A stretch of DNA of 64,000 nucleotides from Geobacter sp. UBA2189 (GTDB lineage: Bacteria > Desulfobacterota > Desulfuromonadia > Geobacterales > Pseudopelobacteraceae), in contig DCVL01000039.1 of assembly GCA_002328035.1 (NCBI GenBank), positions 26,798-90,797 of the forward strand. The letters run 5' to 3'. Shown here one piece after another: positions 8,462 to 16,861 of the stretch. Position 1 is the stretch's first letter. Each line of letters opens with the position of its first letter. The position numbers were made by a program, and so were the translations under genes. The notes below the pieces were generated by a model, which saw nothing but the letters and a program-made list of their open reading frames with translations, searched no databases and was not told the DNA's origin.

Positions 8462-8620
8462 ATGGGTACCATTCTTAAGTAATAGTGTAACGATACCAGT
8501 ATATTGCGTCAGAATAGTAGCATAAATTGTGAAAGAACAGAAACAAAAAATACAGGTTTATATATAAATATCAGAGTGTTACAGTTTCCGAATGGAAACT
8601 AGTTAAGGGCCAAAGACGAG

Positions 8621-8654
8621 AAAGAAGGCAGTATCGATGGATACTGCCTTCTTT
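8621..8654 (-). terminator. Terminator of the PEP-CTERM gene
   Basis: Perfect 15-bp stem (AAAGAAGGCAGTATC and its complement) with a four-base loop. It lies 22 bases past the PEP-CTERM stop on the minus strand; the 3' arm ends in TTCTTT followed by CTCGTC. The right end of the insertion sequence lies about 20 bases further on, so the element landed just outside this transcription unit. Confidence 0.8.
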
Positions 8655-8675
8655 ATGGATATCCCTTGGCAGAGA

Positions 8676-9287
8676 TTACTTCTTGAATTTCTTTCTTGCC
8701 CCAACAATACCGGCCAAGCCGAGTCCAAGTAGCAGTATCGTGGATGGTTCGGGAACCGGATTAGAAGGATCTTGCTGTTTAGTCCACATGCCGGGATTGC
8801 TCCAAACTCCACTAAGCTTATATTCTTCATCATTGAAATAGTAATTTATAGCCACATCGGCAATGCCATAACCACAGTTATAGGATGCGAGATAATAGCC
8901 AGGATCCGTGCCTACAGCAAAATACCATACATCTATATCACCATTGATGAAAGAAAACATTGCCCCCTGCTCATAACTGTTGGCGCTAGATGATAAGGTT
9001 GTCGAACCGGATGTGGCGCTCCATGAGATAATGTCGTTAAACGTGGTGCTGGTAGCAGAGAAGTACTGATAACCAGTATAATCATTTGTAACGACATTGG
9101 AGTCGAAAGTGAAGGATGCAGTGAGGTGCGTGCCAAAATCAGGATTACCTGTCGGGTTGGTGAAGTAGTTGTAACTATTTCCGGTGTAAGTATACATTAC
9201 ATCGGCCATGACGGGCGCGGCTGCAAGCAGCAGCATGGTGACGAGCAATAAACAAGTTTGTAAAAATATCCCAAATTTTTTTTTCAT
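8676..9287 (-). CDS. PEP-CTERM sorting-domain exported protein
   Basis: 203 residues. Residues 1-28 are a Sec signal peptide (basic start, hydrophobic core, cleavage after APVMA). The C-terminus holds the full sorting signal: PVPEPSTILLLGLGLAG, then a basic tail ARKKFKK. Such proteins are processed by exosortase (EpsH/XrtA) and usually belong to biofilm matrix or surface layers; no exosortase gene is in the window. The mature part is rich in Tyr, Ser, Thr and Asn and has no recognised domain. GGGGG lies a few bases before ATG 9287. A sigma-54-type promoter lies about 85 bases upstream. Confidence 0.9.
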   Translation of the reverse strand: MKKKFGIFLQTCLLLVTMLLLAAAPVMADVMYTYTGNSYNYFTNPTGNPDFGTHLTASFTFDSNVVTNDYTGYQYFSATSTTFNDIISWSATSGSTTLSSSANSYEQGAMFSFINGDIDVWYFAVGTDPGYYLASYNCGYGIADVAINYYFNDEEYKLSGVWSNPGMWTKQQDPSNPVPEPSTILLLGLGLAGIVGARKKFKK

Positions 9288-9370
9288 TTTAACCCCCTTT
9301 TTTCATTTATACTCCTGAGTTTGTATCAAAAAAATCATCAGACATTCGGCAGGCCGGTATAATATAAATA

Positions 9371-9387
9371 AGCATAATTTGTACCAA
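9371..9387 (-). promoter_or_regulatory. Sigma-54 (-24/-12) promoter for the PEP-CTERM gene
   Basis: Minus strand reads TTGGTACAAATTATGCT: the GG and GC dinucleotides are separated by exactly 10 bases, as RpoN promoters require, and the flanking TTGG and TGCT fit the consensus. The predicted start is near 9360, giving a leader of about 70 bases. RpoN with the PrsK/PrsR pair controls PEP-CTERM genes in other bacteria, so the match makes biological sense. Confidence 0.72.
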
Positions 9388-9604
9388 TAATGATGTTTTG
9401 CACCTATTATCCATTAACCATAATATTCTTTCCTTGAGCGTCATTGGCATCCTCCTGACTTGTTTGTATTAGAACCTAACAATATCAAGAATGTTACACA
9501 TAAAGCTCGGCTTTTATGCCGTTAAATTAAGCTACATTATTTCTTGCATACACTCTTGCAAGAGGCTCAATTATAAAATTCTTTTTCAACATGATCCTGT
9601 TTAC

Positions 9605-9676
9605 TGTAAAGATATACGACAGCAAGTTGGGTATTCTGATGGATTATTGTAAAGATATACGACAGTAAGTTGAGTG
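9605..9676. repeat. Direct repeat pair, 28 bp
   Basis: TGTAAAGATATACGACAG plus ten more bases occurs at 9605-9632 and again at 9649-9676, with two differences and a period of 44 bases. It lies immediately before the left end of the RAYT derivative. The rest of the gap 9388-9685 holds nothing else I can identify. Confidence 0.8.
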
Positions 9677-9685
9677 AAATCTACA

Positions 9686-9979
9686 GGGTCAGGTCTTGAA
9701 ATATAAGTTTATGGTGCTATAATCCCTCCATGGCTCGACCTTTACGCATAGAATTCCCCGGTGCGAACATGGTTGAGCGAGTGGAACAGCACCAATGGAG
9801 CAGTTATCTTCCCACCCTTGGTAAGGCTAGTGTGCCGCCTTATCTGACTACAGAATGGATTCTTTCCAATTTCTCTGCATCACTGCCGGAGTCTCGCTGT
9901 TGCAGATATTTTTCTAACGGAAACGAAAATTACGAAGCAGGAGCGTAACCGTCTGATCCGGCATGCCTACATACACTAC
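9686..9979 (+). mobile_element. Internally deleted derivative of the neighbouring RAYT
   Basis: It begins with the terminal motif GGGTCAGGTCTTGAAATATA and the transposase start MARPLRIEFPG. It then jumps at a CCCGGTGC junction to codons matching NMVERVEQ-QWSSYLPTLG, later jumps again from LPESR to the segment encoding the end of the interdomain linker, and breaks off shortly after. It therefore lacks the HUH motif and most of the catalytic domain. Where aligned it is nearly identical to the full copy next door. Its right border is the left terminal motif of the intact copy (direct orientation), so it is a truncated tandem copy rather than an element with two inverted ends. Confidence 0.88.
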
Positions 9980-10901
9980 GGGGTCAGGTCTTGAAATATA
10001 AGTTTTTTGTGCTATAACCACTCCATGGCTCGACCTTTACGCATAGAATTCCCCGATGCTGTCTATCATGTTACCTCTCGCGGCAACGCCCGAGCGGATA
10101 TCTTCGACGATGACAACGACCGTCATCTATTCCTCTCAATCCTCGGCCAGACGGTAAAGCGCTTCAACTGGCTCTGTCACGCCTACTGCCTGATGGGCAA
10201 TCACTATCACCTCCTTATCGAAACCCCGGAAGGAAACCTTTCCGCCGGAATGCGCCATTTGAACGGCGTCTACACCCAGGCGTACAATCGGCTACACCAC
10301 AAGGACGGGCATGTTTTTAAAGGTCGGTTCAAGGCTGTTCTGGTGGAAAAGGAGAGTCACCTCCTTGAACTCTGTCGCTATGTCGTATTGAACCCGGTGC
10401 GTGCGAACATGGTTGAACGAGTGGAACAGTACCAATGGAGCAGTTATCTTCCCACCCTTGGCATGGCTGGCGTGCCGCCTTATCTCACTACGGAATGGAT
10501 TCTTTTCAATTTCTCTGCATCACTGCCGGAGTCTCGACGCCTGTATCGTCAATTTGTGAAAGAGGGAATGACTGTCGATGATACCCCATGGGAGAAACTC
10601 ACCGGTCAGATCATCCTCGGAACCGAAGGATTCATACAGCAGGCGAAGGAAATGATCGGCGGACGTGAGGAGATCCCTGAGATTCCCCGAACGCAGCGCC
10701 ACGTGGGGCGTCCGGCTGTTGCAGATATTTTTCCAACGGAAACGAAAGTTACGAAGCAGGAGCGTAACCGTCTAATCCGCCAAGCATATGGCGCGCATGG
10801 CTACACGCTGAAGGAGATAGCACAGGCAGTTGGAGTTCATTATACGACGATCAGCAAGGTGATCAACAGCGGTGAAAACTGATATTTCAAGACCTGACCC
10901 C
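9980..10901 (+). mobile_element. Complete RAYT element with terminal inverted motifs
   Basis: The transposase gene is bracketed by GGGGTCAGGTCTTGAAATA (9980-9998) and its inverted copy TATTTCAAGACCTGACCCC (10883-10901), a perfect 19-base inverted pair. The 3' copy starts at the base after the stop codon. This terminal sequence also marks the two partial copies in the window, so it is the element's boundary signal. Confidence 0.88.
10025..10882 (+). CDS. REP-associated tyrosine transposase (Y1/HUH)
   Basis: 285 residues. It starts MARPLRIEFPDAVYHVTSRG, the canonical N-terminus of this family. The HUH metal-binding motif is GNHYHLL near residue 65, and the likely catalytic Tyr lies in LCRYVVLNPVRA near residue 122. 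A C-terminal helix-turn-helix (YTLKEIAQAVGVHYTTISKV) extends the usual Y1 domain, as in longer members. ATG 10025 is preferred to an upstream in-frame start at 10007. Such enzymes cut single-stranded DNA at REP-like palindromes and are generally single-copy domesticated genes, but here two partial copies lie nearby. The reading frame is intact. Confidence 0.92.
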   Translation: MARPLRIEFPDAVYHVTSRGNARADIFDDDNDRHLFLSILGQTVKRFNWLCHAYCLMGNHYHLLIETPEGNLSAGMRHLNGVYTQAYNRLHHKDGHVFKGRFKAVLVEKESHLLELCRYVVLNPVRANMVERVEQYQWSSYLPTLGMAGVPPYLTTEWILFNFSASLPESRRLYRQFVKEGMTVDDTPWEKLTGQIILGTEGFIQQAKEMIGGREEIPEIPRTQRHVGRPAVADIFPTETKVTKQERNRLIRQAYGAHGYTLKEIAQAVGVHYTTISKVINSGEN

Positions 10902-10914
10902 TTTGTTGCCTTTG

Positions 10915-10943
10915 TTGACTTAACATGTTGAGGAGATTAAAAT
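10915..10943 (+). promoter_or_regulatory. Sigma-70 promoter for the Cna-B-like protein
   Basis: TTGACT, a 17-base spacer and TAAAAT. It begins 14 bases after the RAYT 3' terminal motif and lies about 78 bases before the ATG at 11021. Confidence 0.6.
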
Positions 10944-11020
10944 CAGATTCTTGCAAGACTGTGCTGTATGAGATGTGAGGAAACTGTCTTTATGAATTCC
11001 AGCTGCAGGAGGGTTATACA

Positions 11021-13720
11021 ATGACACGTACCGGCATCGATTATACCCGGAGTATGGCTGCAATACTGGCTTTAATATTAACTCTCTTCCTGATATTGAC
11101 CAACACCTCTCTGGCTGACTCTCCTCTCCAAACCACAAAAAGCACTGTTCAGAAACTGGCACTGCCCAACAGTCAAATGCCCACAGCATCCAATAGGCTT
11201 GTTAACCCGTCTCAACTAAAGTCCGGCAGCGTAAAGATTAACGTGTACAGTACAACTGGTGTCCCAATAACAGATGCCACGGTAACTTCAACAGTAAATG
11301 GTCAACAGATACGTCAGATTACCAACTCCCAGGGCATTGTGTATTTCAATAATATACCGGTCGGCCAGTACAGTTACGCCGTCACCAAAGCAGGTTATTA
11401 CACCAGGCAAAGAACTACGTTTGTAAATGTCAACGCCGGTATTACTACACAAAGCAATGTAGTGCTGATGCCGTATAGCAGCAGTGCCAGGGTCATGGTA
11501 AAAGAAGGGATAACACCAGTTGAAGGCGTAACCGTTTCCATAAACGCAAACGGAATAAACAGTCAGCTAACAGATAAAAATGGTGTCGTCTCATTCACCG
11601 GTTTGCCTGTCAAAAGCTACATCTTCTCAGCCAGCAAGCCTGGATATACAAGTAATAAAACAACTGCAACGGTTATCAGCAACCGTGAAAATCAGATAGC
11701 AATCGCTGTAACCTCATTAGTCCCCAAAACAGGTAACCTGATGGTAGCAGTGAAAGAAGGAACAACTCCCCTTGAAGGCGCTATAGTAAAAGTCTATGTA
11801 AGTACTCTCCAAAAGACACTGCCTGTAGTGAAGACCGATCAACAGGGCATTGCAATCTTTAATAATCTGCCACCTGGAGGCGGTTTTGTATCGGTACAGA
11901 AAACGGGATATCTCCTAGCGACAACAGGGCAGACGCTTAGTCAGCCGTTTGAAATTCTGCCAAACCAGACAACTCAGACCGGCATTCAGATGATCAAGCA
12001 AACCGGATCCGTACAAGTGACAGTTTCAGCCGAAACGACCCTTTCAAGACTTGCGGGTGCAGCAGTTACACTTACCGGACAGAATATTAACAAAACACTG
12101 CTTACAGACTACGAAGGAAAGGTAATCTTTACAGGGTTGATTAACGGCAGCTATCAGTTGAAAGTTGTAAAAGAGACGTTCAGGGAGAGTAAACCCTATT
12201 CCGCTACAGTGGCGGCACCAGGAACCACAACACTCTATATCAGGATGTTACTGATCCCAAAAGCTACCTTTACTGTTACTGATAATGGTCTGCCGGTCAG
12301 CAACGCCGAGGTTTCCCTTGTCCCTGCGCTTGGGGGTGAAGCCCAGCGCAAAATGACTGATCTGCGTGGAAATGCCATATTCGACAATCTGGAATTTCTG
12401 GTCTACAACCTTACGGTTACCAAAGCCGGTTACTCAAACTTTACATCGCAACTGGCAAGCTTGGGTTCAAATTCTCCGATCGTCACAAGGCAGATCAATC
12501 TGGTAAAAACTGCCCGTATTGAGTTAACCGTGACAGACGGCGTTAAACCACTTCCAGAAGCCCAGGTGCTAATGACCGGCAATGCTTCCCCCTTTGTAAC
12601 CGACAGCTTAGGCAAAGTCATATTTACCAATTTATCCCCGGGCAGATACACTTTTAATGCCAGCAAGCCAGGTTACCCCAGCGACAGCAAATTTATCGAC
12701 GTAGCATCCGGTGAGATAAAGACACTAGCACTAACCCTGCCAAACTACCTGGTTACCTCAATTGTTGCCACACCAGCCTCCTTCCGCATCGGACAACATA
12801 ATCTAAGCCTGTCAACGACCCTTGACCGTGCCACATCGCAAGGGGCGAAAGTATGGCTTACCAGCAGCAATCCCTCACTTGTCAGTGTAGCAGATTCAAT
12901 CTGGGTACCAGCCGGTTCAAGCAGTACCTTAACCCCACTCACCGTTATCAGCCCGGCGGCAGGAGCCGTTATGATTGCCCCGCTTACCGTTACCTTAACG
13001 GCTGCCAGCGGGCTAGATCGCACAACAAGCGGAGCACCCGCAATCACTACCGTAACCGTCACTCCTATCATGTTAAAGAGCCTAGGTATGCTGGTACAGC
13101 CTGTTCAACCGGTCTATGCAGGCGATACAAATGGGTTAGACAGCGCTCTTTGTGGTGTTTCAACCGACTATCCTGACAGTTATGCACCAATACCTGTCAG
13201 GATCAGTTCGGCAGAGCCTGATGTTCTGAATTTTACCGGTATATGGGAGAGTACCCCCACTCCGTATCTCTGTACCATCCCGATCAATATGAACAGCAAC
13301 ACCTTCAAGGTAAGAGCGATAACACCTGCAGTACGTAAAACATTTGTCGGTGAGGATCGTAATGTAACTATATTTGCTGACTATCTTGGACAAAGGCTCT
13401 CTGCCACAGTACCCGTTTTGTGGCCACGCTCAATTTCATCATTTATCATTTCACCATCAAATCAGTACGGCACCAGCAGCGCCACGATTACTCTCGACCG
13501 ACCAGCGCCGGATAACGGCCTTCAGGTGCAGATTGCTTCTTCCAACAGAACTGCATTTATGAACCTTCCAAATGCCGTTAATTTTGCATCAAAAAGCACC
13601 ACAGCCACATTTGCATTTTCACTTAAGCCTAACGCCAGTAGTTATACCGGCATCACCATCAGCGTTACGACAGCACCCTATTGGAACTCTTCTGTCACTT
13701 CAGCCGTACCACTACAATAA
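11021..13720 (+). CDS. Secreted protein with six carboxypeptidase-regulatory/Cna-B-like repeats
   Basis: 899 residues. The N-terminal hydrophobic stretch (residues 12-32, ending TSLADS) is a signal peptide. From residue ~65 to ~570 come six tandem repeats of about 80-90 residues, each with the pattern TDxxGxxxFxNLPxGxYxxxxxKxGY, the hallmark of CarboxypepD_reg / SpaA-Cna-B beta-sandwich domains. The last ~320 residues contain further Ser/Thr/Val-rich stretches that look like bacterial Ig-like domains, with two isolated Cys. No catalytic motif, LPxTG or PEP-CTERM signal is visible. ATG 11021 follows AGGAGGG. Probably a surface or extracellular adhesive or structural protein; the exact role is unknown. 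Confidence 0.78.
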   Translation: MTRTGIDYTRSMAAILALILTLFLILTNTSLADSPLQTTKSTVQKLALPNSQMPTASNRLVNPSQLKSGSVKINVYSTTGVPITDATVTSTVNGQQIRQITNSQGIVYFNNIPVGQYSYAVTKAGYYTRQRTTFVNVNAGITTQSNVVLMPYSSSARVMVKEGITPVEGVTVSINANGINSQLTDKNGVVSFTGLPVKSYIFSASKPGYTSNKTTATVISNRENQIAIAVTSLVPKTGNLMVAVKEGTTPLEGAIVKVYVSTLQKTLPVVKTDQQGIAIFNNLPPGGGFVSVQKTGYLLATTGQTLSQPFEILPNQTTQTGIQMIKQTGSVQVTVSAETTLSRLAGAAVTLTGQNINKTLLTDYEGKVIFTGLINGSYQLKVVKETFRESKPYSATVAAPGTTTLYIRMLLIPKATFTVTDNGLPVSNAEVSLVPALGGEAQRKMTDLRGNAIFDNLEFLVYNLTVTKAGYSNFTSQLASLGSNSPIVTRQINLVKTARIELTVTDGVKPLPEAQVLMTGNASPFVTDSLGKVIFTNLSPGRYTFNASKPGYPSDSKFIDVASGEIKTLALTLPNYLVTSIVATPASFRIGQHNLSLSTTLDRATSQGAKVWLTSSNPSLVSVADSIWVPAGSSSTLTPLTVISPAAGAVMIAPLTVTLTAASGLDRTTSGAPAITTVTVTPIMLKSLGMLVQPVQPVYAGDTNGLDSALCGVSTDYPDSYAPIPVRISSAEPDVLNFTGIWESTPTPYLCTIPINMNSNTFKVRAITPAVRKTFVGEDRNVTIFADYLGQRLSATVPVLWPRSISSFIISPSNQYGTSSATITLDRPAPDNGLQVQIASSNRTAFMNLPNAVNFASKSTTATFAFSLKPNASSYTGITISVTTAPYWNSSVTSAVPLQ

Positions 13721-13969
13721 CCATTAATTATAGGAGTATTAAAAAACCTGGCTGCCAATAAGCAGGTCAAAAACGAGAATTGATCAAATAGAAAGGTACA
13801 AGAACTGAAGAGCTCTATAACTACATCAAGCCGAAGGTTGAGCTGGTAGCCCGTAAGAAACACAATAATTAGCAGGTACCTCAACTCTTTGAAAGCTTTG
13901 AACATTAACTAGAGTCTGAAGAAGATAATATTCTGCTTACAGTACCCTTGAACGTACAGGAGACCCCAT

Positions 13970-14623
13970 ATGAAAAAGACTTTAATGGCCGTACTCTTTG
14001 TTTTTGCGCTGCTGCAGCATGCCACAGCTCAAGCAGCCAGCAAGGAGAGCTTTCCATCGGTAAAAATCGGAAACCAGACCTGGATGAGTGAGAATTTAAA
14101 TGTTGGCAAGTTTCGTAATGGCGACAAAATTCTGGAAGTCAAGTCATCGGCAGTCTGGGTACAGGCATACAATCAAAAAATACCTGCCTGGTGCTATTAC
14201 GAGTTTAAAGCCGCAAACGAGAAAAAGTATGGCAAGCTGTACAATTGGTATGCAGTGCAAGATAAACGGGGGTTGGCTCCAAAAGGTTGGCGGGTAGCGA
14301 CGGTTGAAGACTGGGCTGAGCTGTCCCGCTTTGTTGGTAATGAGGGTAGCGCAGCCAAACAGTTGCGTAGCCAATCCGGATGGAAGGAAAAGGGAAATGG
14401 CACCAACAATCTGGGGTTTAACGGCTTACCGGGAGGCTCCGTTAATGCCTACGGTATGTTCGGCGATGTCGGCTTCTGGGGCTCATGGTGGAGTTATAAT
14501 GGTGCCGAGGCCAAGCTGGTTAAAGGTATCTACCTCAAGTTCGATTCAGACAGGATAGAGGAATATGCCAGCTACCTCAAAACTGACGGCCTGTCAGTAC
14601 GATGTGTCAGGGAAAACCAGTGA
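13970..14623 (+). CDS. FISUMP-domain exported protein
   Basis: 217 residues. A signal peptide (residues 1-23, cleavage near AQA) precedes one complete Fibrobacter-succinogenes-major-paralogous domain: VKIGNQTWMSENLNVG, then YGKLYNWYAV, then LAPKGWRVATVEDWAEL, GFNGLPGG and the C-terminal SVRCVREN. This domain is found in surface-exposed or lipid-linked proteins of many phyla; its function is unknown. AGGAGA precedes the ATG. A strong hairpin follows. The 249 bp upstream hold no gene that I can support. Confidence 0.85.
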   Translation: MKKTLMAVLFVFALLQHATAQAASKESFPSVKIGNQTWMSENLNVGKFRNGDKILEVKSSAVWVQAYNQKIPAWCYYEFKAANEKKYGKLYNWYAVQDKRGLAPKGWRVATVEDWAELSRFVGNEGSAAKQLRSQSGWKEKGNGTNNLGFNGLPGGSVNAYGMFGDVGFWGSWWSYNGAEAKLVKGIYLKFDSDRIEEYASYLKTDGLSVRCVRENQ

Positions 14624-14662
14624 TCTACAGCGGAGTTCCGGAGGACACCATAGGTAATTTAA

Positions 14663-14685
14663 GAGGCGGCCACATCGGCCGCCTC
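14663..14685 (+). terminator. Hairpin after the FISUMP gene
   Basis: Perfect 9-bp stem GAGGCGGCC with a five-base loop, 40 bases past the stop. It lacks a clean T-run. Confidence 0.6.
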
Positions 14686-14841
14686 GGTCGTTCCGTGTCC
14701 CAGGAAAATCTTCGGGTAGAGTAGAGAGCAGGTTTTACCCTGCCCTCCCTCTACCAAAAGTTGATATCAAATCTTTATGCCATTTTAAACAGATCCAATC
14801 ATGTCGGTATGTTATAAGTCAGGCAGACTCCTAGCATAACC

Positions 14842-15480
14842 TTACTTTGCAGAAGACACAGGTGATGTCTGTTTTCTTGGTTTAGTGGCATCATCAAGTT
14901 TAGTCACTTTAATGGCAACTGACCTACTAAGGCGCACCACTACTTGATCACCCTTTTTAACATTGTCAAGGTGCTTGTAATGACGTGGAACAAAATATGT
15001 CTGCAATCCTCCGCTTGGTGTATTCAGATTGATAATTCTTTGTTCTGAATCAATGGCAGCAACTTCTGTAACAATCTCTTCCGTTGTAACCTGCACCTTC
15101 ATCGGTTTTGCACCGGGGCGAGCTAACTGTATCGTTTCGTAGCTCTTTTTGCTTGGCTTACCACCATCGCTTTTACGTGCAAAAACATTAATTGTTTCGA
15201 CGTACTCAATTAACACCAAGTCACCTATCTTGACCTGTTTCAAGTTCTTCACCCCAGCTGAAACCTTTTGCTTAAAAACATTACCACCCTGACCTTTTAA
15301 CGAAACCATATGGGTCGCATAGTTTATAGCGACCACAGATGCAGTTACAGACTTGGTTCTAACTTCTGCTACTGCTGGCATTGTTGCTTCAGCAGCTGGT
15401 GTTAAAAGTTCTTCAGCCATGACCGGCGCTATCAGAGTCGCAACGATTAGACAACATACCAGAACAGTTCGCATATTCAT
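14842..15480 (-). CDS. Periplasmic protein with a duplicated small beta domain
   Basis: 212 residues with a signal peptide (residues 1-22, cleavage after VMA). The mature part contains two related copies of the pattern V-x-A-I-x..VxL..GG..FxV....KxLxxVKxGDxVxVxxxxS: residues ~45-110 (VVAINYATHMVSLKGQGG, VKNLKQVKIGDLVLIEY) and ~130-195 (VAAIDSEQRIINLNTPSGG, YKHLDNVKKGDQVVVRL). This resembles OB-like hypothetical proteins common in proteobacteria. AAGGAGG precedes the ATG. No function can be assigned. Confidence 0.7.
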   Translation of the reverse strand: MNMRTVLVCCLIVATLIAPVMAEELLTPAAEATMPAVAEVRTKSVTASVVAINYATHMVSLKGQGGNVFKQKVSAGVKNLKQVKIGDLVLIEYVETINVFARKSDGGKPSKKSYETIQLARPGAKPMKVQVTTEEIVTEVAAIDSEQRIINLNTPSGGLQTYFVPRHYKHLDNVKKGDQVVVRLSRSVAIKVTKLDDATKPRKQTSPVSSAK

Positions 15481-16076
15481 TAGCCAGCCTCCTTGAAAGG
15501 TGTTTATAAAATCTTCAGGTTACCTTTTTATCAACAAAACCAACATTGGCTACCCAGCTGCAGCATTTAAAAAAATGCCTGCCGTGCCGAATCGGGGGTT
15601 AACAACAAATCGACCATAACTATCAATAAAACCACAACTGCTGTAAATCCGCACTGTAGCCAAACCGTCCGCAAATGATTGTGTTTCACTGAACTAAACA
15701 GGGATCGCCACACGATCCTTTATGGTGATGTAACCCCATTTAATCATCCAGTTTGATCGCAATCAGATCCTCGAAAAAATTGCCCATATCATCGTAGGCG
15801 GGATTGATGAGGTAGCATCACTTCCGGTCAACGCCCCCTCATTTTTGACAAGCCTGACCGAGAGGCATGGCCCTTCTGAATAAGTGCAGAATACTACAGA
15901 TAACTACCTCCAAGAAATTTGCCAAAAACAGAATACAATTAACCTAAGCATAACTTCATAAGCCTGCTTGTCAACACGCCCGTAAAATAAAATCTGGTCT
16001 GGCAGATACTGTTGCCTGATGCAGTCAGTTGCTATACACTAAAAAGTCAAATTACTTCAGCAGAGGAGAAAATATT
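15481..16076. other. Long intergenic gap, 596 bp
   Basis: No gene I can support. On the minus strand around 15742-15815 a short open stretch reads INPAYDDMGNFFEDLIAIKL and ends DD-stop, after an in-frame TGA. Its composition looks coding, so it may be the tail of a lost gene. No tRNA, terminator or repeat was seen. Confidence 0.4.
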
Positions 16077-16769
16077 ATGCAACAATTTAATACTACTCAG
16101 GTCGGCACTGGGTTGATCGTCAAGCAGAATGCACTGATCCGTCAGGTCTATGCCTGGATGGGCTGTGGTCTGGCTCTTACCGCGATTATGGCGCTAATTA
16201 CGGTTTCTTCGCCGGAGCTTTTAAAAGCCATTGTTGGTAACCGTCTGCTGTTTTACGGCCTGATGTTCGGTGAGCTAGCCCTGGTGTTTACCCTTTCCGG
16301 TGCCATTAACCGGATGAGTGCCGGTGTTGCCACCATGTTGTTTATAGGGTATTCAGCCCTGAACGGTTTAACCCTTTCTGTCATCTTTATGGTCTACACG
16401 GCGGACTCCATAGCTTCCACCTTTGCGGTTTCAGCTGCCATGTTTGGTGCCATGAGTATCTATGGCTATGCCACCAAGAAGGATCTGACATCCTGGGGCA
16501 ACTTTCTGTTCATGGGTTTAATCGGCATTGTAATTGCGTCAATTGTCAACATCTTCATGAAAAATGATGCTGTATCATGGGTAGTATCTGCAATCGGCGT
16601 AATTGTTTTTACCGGCCTTACTGCATATGATACCTGGAAAATAAAGGCAATGGCTGCTGAAGGAGCAGAGGGTAGAAAGCCGGCAATCATGGGTGCTCTG
16701 ACCCTGTACCTTGACTTTATTAACCTGTTTCTGATGTTGCTACGTCTTATGGGGGGCAGAAGAGACTGA
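16077..16769 (+). CDS. Bax inhibitor-1 / YccA family membrane protein
   Basis: 230 residues with seven hydrophobic segments. Family features are an N-terminal RQVYAWMGCGLALTA, FIGYSALNGLTLSVIF in the middle and TAYDTWKIK followed by GALTLYLDFINLFLMLLRLMG at the end, where conserved acidic residues form the pH-sensing pair of BsYetJ-type calcium leak channels. E. coli YccA of this family interacts with FtsH. The frame is open upstream, but ATG 16077 has AGAGGAGA before it and gives the standard N-terminus. Monocistronic, ended by a bidirectional terminator. Confidence 0.9.
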   Translation: MQQFNTTQVGTGLIVKQNALIRQVYAWMGCGLALTAIMALITVSSPELLKAIVGNRLLFYGLMFGELALVFTLSGAINRMSAGVATMLFIGYSALNGLTLSVIFMVYTADSIASTFAVSAAMFGAMSIYGYATKKDLTSWGNFLFMGLIGIVIASIVNIFMKNDAVSWVVSAIGVIVFTGLTAYDTWKIKAMAAEGAEGRKPAIMGALTLYLDFINLFLMLLRLMGGRRD

Positions 16770-16806
16770 TGAACCCCCTGTGATTCTGTGGGGACAGTTT
16801 AGTTGA

Positions 16807-16838
16807 CTGCAAAGGCGGCCACCCGGCCGCCTTTGCAG
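16807..16838. terminator. Bidirectional terminator between the Bax-inhibitor gene and lysA
   Basis: Perfect 14-bp stem CTGCAAAGGCGGCC with an ACCC loop, centred between two convergent genes, serving both strands. Confidence 0.82.
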
Positions 16839-16861
16839 TTTCAAAAATATGGAGCAGATGC

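Larger units (their letters stand above)
6930..8598 (-). mobile_element. Complete DDE insertion sequence with terminal inverted repeats and 7-bp target duplication
   Basis: Left end TCTCCATCCGGAAAC (6931-6945) and right end, read inward, TTTCCATTCGGAAAC (8598-8584) match at 13 of 15 positions. CTAGTTA lies directly outside both ends (6923-6929 and 8599-8605), so the target duplication is intact; the exact end could shift by one base. The element is about 1.67 kb with one transposase gene on the minus strand, and a hairpin (6973-6992, stem GCAGAGGA) beyond the transposase stop. The intact duplication and open gene suggest a recent insertion. Confidence 0.88.

Noticed and set aside
9730..9948. 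72-residue ORF starting MARPLRIEFPG as a separate small protein
   Set aside because: It is the internally deleted RAYT reading frame; no catalytic motif remains.
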